Part shown: positions 23,860 to 33,113 of the stretch, piece after piece
Layout of the letters: each line of letters opens with the position of its first letter
Position numbering within the stretch: position 1 is the stretch's first letter
Assembly: GCA_002946415.1 (NCBI GenBank)
Contig: NJPS01000017.1
Location: 83,872 to 147,871 of the forward strand
Length of the DNA: 64,000 nt
Direction of reading: 5' to 3'
From: Rutstroemia sp. NJR-2017a BVV2
Lineage: Eukaryota; Ascomycota; Leotiomycetes; Helotiales; Rutstroemiaceae
Program-made: the position numbers and the translations under genes
The notes under the pieces: model-generated
What the model saw: only the letters and a program-made list of their open reading frames with translations
Database searches by the model: none
What the model was told of the DNA's origin: nothing

Positions 23860-25664
23860 ATTATCTATGGGTATTTGAAGTGGACTTTCTAGCTGCTCGG
23901 TCGCGATATGATGCCTGTACTAGAATTAAAATCTAAATGCTCAAGTTTTCGATCTCTAACTTGTGTAGAGATACATAACAATTTGCACCGTCGTTACTTT
24001 CTCTGTCCGAAAGAGAATGTGAATTCATGTAGACCCGATGGCCCCCCCTTGCACGCCTCATATATCACAGCTCTTTAAAAGTCCCTACCGATGACTGAAA
24101 TGGTGGTCCGAGATTTCGTTTTGTACCAAGTTGTTGTGTCACCTTTGAGGGGCCTTCGAGCTCCAACTGAGGACGTCGCTGTGGTCCTAGAAAGACCTTC
24201 GCAACGGCTACGCTCCGGTGTGGGAACGTTTGAAGAACAGTCCTCGTCCTCGAAACTTGCGATTGCGGCTGTGCGAACGGCGAAGAAAATCAGCAGAGAG
24301 ACAGATAGATTCAAATCACATGATAGTTGTAATTCGCGTTTGATGATGAAACAGAGATATATGCAAGGTGCTATAACTTTCTGCGAAAAGGATGTAGAAT
24401 ATTTCTTGGCGAGGAATCTGAGAATAATATACTCAGGAGAGCGGATCTGACAAGGGCCTCCAAAACAGCGAGGCGAAGCAATTGCAGCATGGTATTTGAC
24501 TAAATCGACAAGCAATAATTGCTCATTTCAGAATAGAACGTGCCTCGGTATAAAGCAGCCAATGGAAGAAGACTCCTGTATATGCAGCTAGCCATAAATA
24601 GGAAGTCAACAGCGAAAAGACAACATAACGTAGTGTTGCGAAGTATAATGCGCAGTACACGAGGGCCAAAAGTTTGAAACTCCCTGCAGTGATCTTTTAG
24701 GTTGACTCAAGCTCGTCAGGCAACGATTAAAAGAAAATCAAGCATTCCGACCGGCTGGGCACGAGTTTCATTTTCAGAGACTCGCCGTCATAAAAGTAGG
24801 CTGCGAAATAGGTACCTATGGGTGGGTAATTACATCCCTTTAACCTACCTATATACCCAAGCGGGAGGGGCACAGGGGTAGTACATACCCTATAGGGGCC
24901 TGTGATAGCTAATAGGCGAACCAACGGGTGCCTATTAGTCATCATAACCCACTTATGGGTGCCCCAACCTATCGGGTGAGTTGGGTACTGCGTGGGTGGG
25001 TTCGTATCCTACGTAAAAGTGAGGAGGAAGACAAGAGTTTTATATTAAATGGTCTGTGGGATCTTCATTGTACCACCTGCGCCACTAGCCAATCCCATAA
25101 GGGTAACCGTTGGGTCCCTCCACGATGTAACCCATCGCAATAGTAAATACTGTTTAAGAGAGGTACCTCGATTGCATGATGTAGCTGCAATGAACTTGAG
25201 GTTGTCTCTCTTCCATTTGCATGTCGTTATATTGTCAAGTGTATGATCGTTGCTATGTCTTTGGATTCGGTCCATCTCTCCCAAGCGGAGCCTTTCCTGC
25301 CCCACGGTTCTGTGCCACACTCAAACATATCGAACGAGTGCGAATGTGATTTAGAGGGTCATTCCAACTCCGGATATTGGTACGCGGCCAGATACTGGTA
25401 TGTATAGTCTCTCATTTCATGGTGTACATAATGTGTATACAATGAAATAACTTGTGACACTCCGATTCGAAAACCAGAAACGCTTGCTAAATCATTGATA
25501 CACTGTCAGTATCTGGATCTGTTCTTCAGCAACCTCAATATGTTCTGCTAAATACCTAATGGTTGATGAATCATTTCGTAAGTCAAACAAGCCACCCTTC
25601 AACCATGCGTACTAACTGTTTTAAGATTACCGTAGGTTGAACACTTCTCCATTTGGCCAATTTG
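23860..25664. other. Intergenic DNA with palindrome-rich core
   Basis: ORFs open on both strands around 24075-24515 shadow each other and neither resembles a family. The segment at about 24780-25020 is listed separately. The final 100 bases should hold the promoter of the DUF3431 gene; a CTAAC near 25612 followed by an AG at 25633-25634 could be the end of a 5'-UTR intron. Confidence 0.4.
24780..25020. repeat. Palindrome-rich TACCCA/TGGGTA segment
   Basis: Within 240 bases there are several inverted repeats: CTAATAGGC ... GCCTATTAG (9-bp perfect arms, about 24909-24938), ACCCACTTATGGGT (about 24948-24961) and CCCTATAGGG (about 24889-24898). Many copies of GGGT/ACCC words are present. This composition differs from the flanks. 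It may be a relic of a small non-autonomous element; no target-site duplication was identified. Confidence 0.4.
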
Positions 25665-27672
25665 ATGTTCAACGATGTCATAGCTCTTACGATTTCCTTT
25701 CGATTGTTTCTGGCATTGCTGGTTGTTGGTATATTATTGTTGTGTATTGACACCAGCTATGCGAAAGTCAACCACGAGACCTTGTTGAGGTTAGCTTCCA
25801 CGAATTCGGGGTGGAAAGAGATAGTACACTTGGAAGGATGCAAGAAAGTAGTTGCTGCGTCTGCTTTAGCTGCAGCAGCAACACCCTTGGTTATACAAGC
25901 TATCCTGCATATGCAAAACTTGCCCGTTCTGGTCATGCTGTTTGTAAGTTGGCTTGTCCTTTGCTTGATGCTTCGGTATTGACGGACGTTAACTCAATTA
26001 GCCTTTGGCGTGGAGTGCAGATAGAGCAATCCTACTCATTTCGGGCTCCCTGCCCAGAAGCAGCCAGCAGAAGACTCTTTATCAGATATCTGTGGTTGTT
26101 ATCGCCTCAATTATCATTCTATACGATGACTACCGAATCACAGTACATGGTATCGCGCTTGGGGTATCTGGCCTGATCTCTACTGGAGCATCTAAAGCAT
26201 TGTTTTCCATGGCCTGCGAAGAAAACAGAGTCAACCAGGGCCTATCATTCTCCAACAGTGCACACCACGGCTTTGTCATACTCACCGCTGTGTTTGGTCT
26301 TCTAATAACCGGATCTTCAAGTTACTGGATCGAAAGTGCCAGTGGATCTTTTATACCTTCTCTTTTCGAGGTCGACTCAACTCTCCTTCTTTTTTATATC
26401 AGTTCCACGGCTGCAATTGTCTTATCGGGCGGATCATTGCTTCTATTCTCCTCAACTTCCTTCACAAAGATATTGCCAAGCTCCAAAGATGAAGCAGTAC
26501 CCGTTTCGGACATCTTTGCCTTAAACTTATCTTCTGTCTTGATACTCTGGCTTTCGATGTTCTTGGCTTCGGCAACCTATGTGTCATTCATTCAAATTTT
26601 AGCCTACTGGACTACAGTGTTTGCATTGTTCGTCTTCTCACGAAACAGTTTTAGTTTCGATTTTTGTTCGTCAATTCATGCTACATGGTGGAGGAAAGAA
26701 GCGTCTATCAGCGAGGATCTCGGGATGACGAGTACTGAAGCTTCATATCGCACCACCAAAAGGATGCTGCTACGGAATTTCTGTTTGACTTCCGCTCCAA
26801 TCCTTGCTTGGCTATTTGTGTCAACAGTTATAACAGCCCGACATACAACACAATCAGGGATTTCCGCACACCTCGACAGGGACTTTGTCGCAGAGTCCCG
26901 GTTTGATATCGTTGTCAGCATGTATGATGAAGATCCAACATCTGTCAGGCAGATGTTGTCATCGATCAAGGCCACAAAATTCCTCAGTACACTTCAACCA
27001 AGAGTCGTCCTCTATACCAAAAACCCGACATCTGATCTTACCGAACTTCTGGTTGCTACAGGTGCAAATATCGTGGAACGGCTCGATAACGTGGGAAGAG
27101 AGGGTGGCACTTACCTCCACCATATTACACAGAATTGGGATCACCTGGCTAATCAGACAATGTTCATCCAAGCACATGCTCACAATCAACGTGAGCTGAT
27201 TCCTCGCCTCGACAATTTCCTTGTTTCCAATACTGGAATGTTAAGTTTAGGATTTTCAGGTGTAGTGTGCGATTGTGAGGGCTGCGGTGATCGCTTGGGC
27301 TGGGAAGATCAATGGGGTCTGATACCGACTTTGTATAAAAAACTTCATGACACGAACAAATGTTCGGAGCGAGTTCTGTTGTCATACAAGGGTCAATTCG
27401 TGGCTTCCGCAAGCCGTATCAGAGGTGTACCACTCGACATCTACGACGGTTTGCATGATGCCATTACATCAACTAGTGGGTGGAGCCATGATCCGAATGT
27501 CGTTGGTGATAACATGGACGAGCCAGATGCCCCATACTTTGGGTATACCGTCGAGAGAATATGGAATTTGCTCATGCAGTGTTCGAACTCGCGAGTCGCA
27601 ACCATGTGTCCGAGTTTGCTGAGTCAATGGAGGACGTTTGGGAGAATTGAAGATTGTCAGTGCTTAGATTGA
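25665..27672 (+). CDS. Multi-pass membrane protein with C-terminal DUF3431 domain
   Basis: Two exons, 25665-25943 and 26002-27672, are joined by a 58-nt phase-0 intron (GTAAGT donor, GTTAACTCAATTAG end), giving 649 aa. The first 370 residues contain about ten hydrophobic segments and resemble the drug/metabolite or nucleotide-sugar transporter fold in pattern only (for example DDYRITVHGIALGVSGLIST). From about residue 390 onward the DUF3431 domain is clear: FDIVVSMYDEDP, LDNVGREGGTYLHHI, DHLANQTMFIQAHAHN. DUF3431 is a fungal domain of unknown activity often likened to glycosyltransferases. The transporter-like part may feed substrate to a lumenal or periplasmic enzyme domain; this is inference. 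The start is the first in-frame ATG. Confidence 0.82.
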
Positions 27673-28205
27673 GTTAATTCATACGCAGACACGTCTTTCA
27701 GAAATGACTCGGAGTGCTCAGAAAGGCTATCGGCGTCAGGATAAGGGTCATAGGAGGGGAATGGAAAAATCGGGATATTTGCACTAGGAGATGTATAAAT
27801 TTTCCGCATGTAAATGCATTTAAAAATTAGACGCTACCCGAGATAGAATGCAATGTATAAAACACAAGAATTGACTATTGCAAGGCAATGACAAATTCAC
27901 GTTGACGTGGTGGGGCATCATTTCGCCGCCACTTAACGCGCTTGGCGCCATTGGGGCCGAGATGACTAGACTCAAAGTAGACTAGCCGCCATGCTTAGCA
28001 TGCTGATTCAGTCGCTGATTCAAAGTACTGTAAGCATCAAAAATCAATCCACCACATCTAGACTCGACATCATCATCATCAGTAAGTAGAAAAGGTCTCA
28101 AAGAAAATGTCTCTTCAAATCCACCAGTAATCATTTCCTCATCTTCTCGTAACCTGTGTCTCTTGTCATCTGTCGCATTCCATTGGACTTGTCCAAAGTC
28201 TATAT
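27673..28205. other. Intergenic DNA, pirin promoter side
   Basis: It separates two plus-strand genes. A tandem CATCATCATC run lies near 28068-28080. TATATATGAAG directly at the pirin ATG is noted but is too close to serve as a TATA box. No gene seen. Confidence 0.45.
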
Positions 28206-29317
28206 ATGAAGCTCCTCATTCTCTGTTCCTCGATTTTCATTGCATTTATTTCCACACTTCTCTACAACAGCAGTACTCCATTGACACAACTCATACAAAG
28301 CTTCACAAACACAATAACCAAGACAGCTACTACTACCGCAGATATATTACCTACGGAATCGTCCATGAGCATTTCATCAAGCATCAAATCAGCCATGTCT
28401 AAAACACTCTCCCACGCAAAAATTACCCCTCGTCCTTCGTCCGCTCGAGGACACGCAGACCACGGATGGCTCAACACATACCACACATTCAGCTTCGCCA
28501 ACTACTACGATCCTAAATTCCAGAATTTTGGAAGTCTGCGAGTCCTCAACGAAGATCGAGTGGCAGGTGGCACTGGATTCCCAACACATCCCCATCGCGA
28601 TGCCGAGATTTTCAGTTACATCTTGAGCGGAGAGTTGACGCACAGAGATAGTATGCTCAAGAAAGGAGCAGAAGGAAAGGAGGGGGATCAATTCTACAGA
28701 ATGAAGAGAGGCGATGTTCAGTTTACTACTGGTGGAAGTGGTATGTTTTGCCCCATCAAGCATCTCCCTTACAGTCGAGCCAAGTACTAACCATTTTTAC
28801 TGCAGGAATCGCACATTCAGAACAAAACGAATCGAACGAAGAAGTCCATTTTCTGCAAATCTGGGCTCTTCCTTGGGCAAGAGGCCTTACCCCAAGATAC
28901 CACACCAAAACCTTTCCGGAAGAAGCTAAACGGTCTGCATTCTTACCAATTCTTTCTCCATTGAAAGCTGGTCCTGGCGCATCGGCGGAAGAAGAAAAGG
29001 CCGCGGAGCCAACCCTTCCAGACACAATTCCAATCCACGCAGATTTAGTTATGGCAGCAGGAATCATTGGAGTTGACAAGCGCTTCAAGTGGACCGTTGG
29101 AGGAGATGCAACCAAGAGCACCGAGAATCGAAAGGTTTACGTGCACGTACCTATGACGAAGGGAGGAAATGCAAAGATTAGATTGGATGGTAGAGAAGGC
29201 GCCGTGCTATCTGAAGGTGACGGTGCTTTCGTGGAAGGAGTGAAGGCAGGAGATGTTCTCAGTGTAGAGAGCATCGGGGAAGCCGAGGCGGAAGTCGTTG
29301 TCTTGGATAGTGATTAG
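28206..29317 (+). CDS. Pirin family protein with N-terminal hydrophobic leader
   Basis: Cupin-fold iron-binding pirin, in other organisms a nuclear cofactor or quercetin 2,3-dioxygenase. Exons 28206-28740 and 28806-29317 (65-nt intron with GTACTAAC branch site) give 348 aa. The pirin core starts near residue 70 (ITPRPSSARGHADHGWLNTY). The metal ligands are visible: FPTHPHRDAEI supplies two His, and GIAHSEQN, restored exactly across the intron, supplies His and Glu. The C-terminal cupin is complete. Upstream of the usual pirin start (MSISSSIKSAMSK, ATG at 28365) the frame continues to ATG 28206 and encodes a hydrophobic segment (LLILCSSIFIAFISTLLY) that looks like a signal anchor or targeting peptide. 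Either start is possible, and use of both would give two locations. Confidence 0.9.
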
Positions 29318-29584
29318 ACAGTGCATTTTTAGCTAGAAATTATTGGTATTAATGAATCGAGTTTCTAATGTTTATCTGGTACTGCCATCTCTGCTAGGAT
29401 GCCACCCGGTGGGGTTTGGCCGTAGCACATCCAGTACTCTTCAACTGCTCAAAATCCAGGAAGTTGAGATATTAGTATCTGGTTAACTCTAGCTTATAGA
29501 TCTGCTCAAAAAGCACTTTTATACTTATTACGATTTATTTTGCATAGTATTTAGACTTATAGGGTAGTAGAGATAAAAAGATGC

Positions 29585-31624
29585 TCAAGACAATTTTGGT
29601 GTTTGTGTGCCATCACTGAACTCAGAAAACTTTCTCTCTTCCCGAAACAAATCATCGAAATGATACCATCCCGTGTTTAATTTATCTAGTTCGGATAAAA
29701 TATATCGTGGCATCGTTCCTAAAGGTGGCATTGGTGGCATTGATGCTATTCTTGCGGACCTTAGCACCTGAGAACCTTCACTTTTCCGATTACGTGGAGG
29801 TGACTTTTGTCTGCTTTTTATATCACGGGTACGTCGAGGTAATTGCCTAATCAATCTGGCTTTTCTCCTTGTATCTTCAACCGGTTCCGAAATGTGTCTA
29901 GAATTCCCCATGAGCCCTCAGTCGTATCAAGATACGTGGCCGTACGGGGAAGACTTACTCATTATAGTTTTGCCATACAACTCTTTTGAACATAGCAATA
30001 TCTCTTTCGGTTGCCGTGAATGGATGCATCAAAGCTTTACCCGCTTTGATGTGAGACTCGGACTTCAACATAGCTGCAGACGACTTGCTCTGTTCGGTTG
30101 ATGTGAAGGGATTGAGGATCTTAATTTCACTAGAGAAGTCAAAAGAGAATGAAGCGTCGGGGATAAATTCTTCTTCGTCTGTGAAAGCATCCTTCAGAAT
30201 CGAGATATGTTTGCCGCATGCTGGACTAGGAACGATTTAGATGGCCAGAATGCCTCTTAGAGACCACTTGGAGATGCTTACGTACCATTGCCGCGTAACT
30301 TCATTTGTTCCAAATTCGATCCGGCCCGGGCAAGACGGGGTTACACATCTGTTCTTTCTGGCAGTAGTGGATTCAAGAATGATTGCCATATGTATCCTTG
30401 ACTTTGGCTGAATGCCAGATCGCCACATCCTTTTATGGATAGTGACTTCGTTGAAGCCATTCACGACGATAAATTGGCCATTCAAAATACGAGAAAGCCC
30501 AATTTCCCCTTGAAAGGAATCGACAAGTAGTCCGTAAAAGTTCTAGGAATTCTGTTAGTTCAATTACCCATGACGGCTCTCAGTCTCAAACAAACGTACT
30601 TCCCAATATTGGAATTGTAGACAGGGTAGCCACTTCCGGCGCCCAATAGCATCTTCGAACAAGAAGTGGTCCCCGTACTGTATCAAAGGTTGGATACTTG
30701 TACGGTAAATGGTAACCATGTATGGTGCGAGGAGGTAGCTGGGCAATATATTATATTAGTCGAGTCAATCTCTACCAGCTAGCTTGACTCACATGAGCTC
30801 TCGTATCAATACATGAAGTGCTGACACAAGTAAGCAGACGCTTCGCTGAAGGCTGTCGATTGCCACTTTTATCTCAGAGTTGGACGCGTTCAAAGAACCA
30901 GGTTGTTGTGCGCTTGATAGATCGTCCATACTTCCCTTTACAGTCCCCATTAGCCAAGTTATATGATCGAGTTTCTTATGTAAACCCAGAGTCTGGTTTT
31001 GGGAAGAAGAGGTATGTCTGTGAACTGCCATTGTGGTTTTATGCCTCATGTCTGCAAATTGAGATTGCCGAGAAGACAAATCTGAGACCTTCTCCTGGAT
31101 GACTTTCAATTCATGACGACTCTCAGTACTTTGGATTTTCACTGTGTCTAGGATTTTCCGAGACTGATCCTCGATCGTCGATAACCTTTCTGTGAAAGCT
31201 TGATTATATAAGGATAAAGTGTTGAACTTTTGCTCGAGATCTAGAGAGAGGTTTTGACTTTGGGTCTGGATCTCTGTGGAATTATGCTTTCTAACATTTT
31301 GAATTATCTCTTCCAAGTGCTTCGACGAAGCTTTCTCGGCTACTGCAAGCGCCATCACTTCCTTTGACGTCGAAAACGCCCATTGTAGCTTAGGTCCAGC
31401 AGTCAGGATCTTCGGCCTTGTTTTATCTCCACCAAGATCCTTATCAAAGCGTGTGTGAATTCGCTCCAAAAAAGATTTCAAAGGTCCCTGGACTGCTGTA
31501 TAATGCTGTTCGAGGTTCATGGGGAGATCAGGATCTAAAGGAGCATATTGAAGCGCTTTAAGATGTTGTAATGTCACCGCTAGAAGGCCTAAAAAGTTGA
31601 TGACATGCTGATACTCGGACGAGG
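29585..31624 (-). CDS. Fungal coiled-coil, ubiquitin-like and zinc-ribbon protein
   Basis: Exons: about 31624-30793, 30738-30600, 30542-30286, 30225-29959 and 29897-29585. Introns of 54-61 nt have GTGAGT/GTACGT/GTAAGT donors and agreeing phases. The 5' exon is open into about 31624, but no start ATG was found; a first exon is missing from my model. The protein begins in the fungal N-terminal helical domain (SSEYQHVINFLGLL), followed by a long coiled coil. Next comes a ubiquitin-like domain (FEDAIGRRKWLP, then MWRSGIQPKSRIHMAIIL) and a ribbon with CVTPSC and CPAC pairs. The last 140 residues are basic. This architecture is common in ascomycete paralogue families near HET/NLR-type genes; function is unknown. 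It sits next to a broken HET-like gene. Confidence 0.7.
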
Positions 31625-32245
31625 CTCCGCTTAACTACGGGAGGAACATAGATATAAATGCTATTGGAAAATTTTTCAGTCTCCACGAAATACCCTCTTG
31701 AACTATTTCAACAATATCGGTGCGAGTATATGCCAAGGTGCTTCGGCACTCAATCATATACCCTCGGAAATGCCTACTATATCATCCTCGACGGTAACGA
31801 CACTCAAACTACTAGTTACGAATCGATCAGACACAATTATAGTATCAAGAGGACAGACTACAATCACTTTGTGGGGAAATTGAAAACACCTGCAAACTCA
31901 CGATCTATTCCAGGTGTACGATTAGCGTGAACGCCGCCGGAGAAAATAAGATGATCAATTATTTGGATCTATCCGTTGGGGGTGTTGACACTGAAGGACT
32001 TCGAAACCCGCAATTTTTCCACATGGAATAAATGACGGATTTATATATTCCAAGTGCAAATACCTCATGCTGTAAGCTCCAAGAAAAGAAGGGTTCTTGA
32101 TCACGAACCAGATACCGTCTATTATACAACAACCATCATATCAGAAGGCTCCTAATCTTCCAAATCAATGTACTTTGATATGCTTCCGCAAGATTAAGAA
32201 AACTTGATGGCGTCTTGAGAGATTCGTCACGAAGCTTGGAAAATC
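31625..32245. other. Unresolved 5' end region, no confident gene
   Basis: It may hold the missing first exon and promoter of the coiled-coil/ubiquitin-like gene. A minus-strand stretch near 31640-31760 is open (MIECRSTLAYTRTDIVEIVQ) but I could not splice it in phase. Confidence 0.35.
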
Positions 32246-32995
32246 TTAGCATGAGTCCCTAATATTGGTGGCTTTCGTCTGCGTCAATTGCTGTAATAGA
32301 TCCACAATCTCATCCAGATCTGCTTGGCCATCTAATGTCTTGATGACTACTTTTTTGCCTAGGTTTGCTTCTACTACGCTTGACTTTCTGGTGATCCACC
32401 GTCTAAATGAGGAAACAACTGCAACGTCAAGCAAGGTGCCAGTTTTGAGCTGCATGGTAAGGGAATCCAGAACAACAATTTTTCGGCTTGCTGCTAGATG
32501 GTCTCAAGGTTGTTAATAACTCCAAAACTGAGAGTTTCTGTATCCAGTTGTTCTTCTTTATTCATATCTTTTAGTACATCCGGAACAGTGAGAACATCCA
32601 CCCAGAGGCAAGTAAAGTCGCAGTGCTCAAAGAATTTTTTGAAATATGCATGAGGAATATTCCTTTTGTGGAGAGACAGATCTAATTTCCCGAATCCCGA
32701 GTCCGGAGGGGCTCATCCAACCCACTGTCTCTTCCCACACATGCGACATGGCTATATATCCAGAGGACATGATCTTGAATTCCCCGGGTCTATGAATACA
32801 GAGTGCGGCTTTCTTCTCGATAGACTGCCTAACAAGAGTGATCTGTGCATTAACGAAGCCATCAAGGGTCCAAGATAGGGAAATGACGTCGGACACCGGA
32901 GCCCAAGACTGCTTGAAAACAGAAAGTTTCCATTGTTTCACGAAATTAACGATTCTAGCTATGGTGAAGATAGGAACACCTTTCATATGAAACAC
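32246..32995 (-). pseudogene. Broken HET-like (heterokaryon incompatibility) gene
   Basis: The minus strand carries pieces of one HET-type protein in successive frames. First comes GYIAMSHVWEETVGW (the HET YxALSHxW block). After a frame change near 32700 follows GKLDLSLHKRNIPHAYFKKF and then HCDFTCLWVDVLTVPDVL, where family members have the VWVDVL..P block. The frame then meets TAG after FGVINNLETI, where relatives have Tyr. About 18 bases later one base is missing and the reading continues as KIVVLDSLTMQLKTGTLLDV to a stop at 32246. Two shifts plus a nonsense codon in about 600 bases argue for a real pseudogene rather than introns. The start is not determined; 32995 is where the open frame begins. 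Confidence 0.68.
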
Positions 32996-33113
32996 CTAAG
33001 ACCTATCTGGACACTCGTGAGATCTTAACACGAACCTTGCCAGCTTAGTTCAAGCCTCTTTGGTGGGCTTCCCATTTTCCTTCACAATAATAGCTTCAAT
33101 TTATATCTGGAAC

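Noticed and set aside
24075..24515. Frames of 119-146 codons open on both strands
   Set aside because: Mutual shadows without family resemblance or splice support.
24895..25015. GGTTCGTATCC near 24998, tRNA B-box-like, with a weak A-box-like word near 24906
   Set aside because: The spacing of about 90 bases is too long and no cloverleaf can be drawn; more likely part of the palindrome-rich segment.
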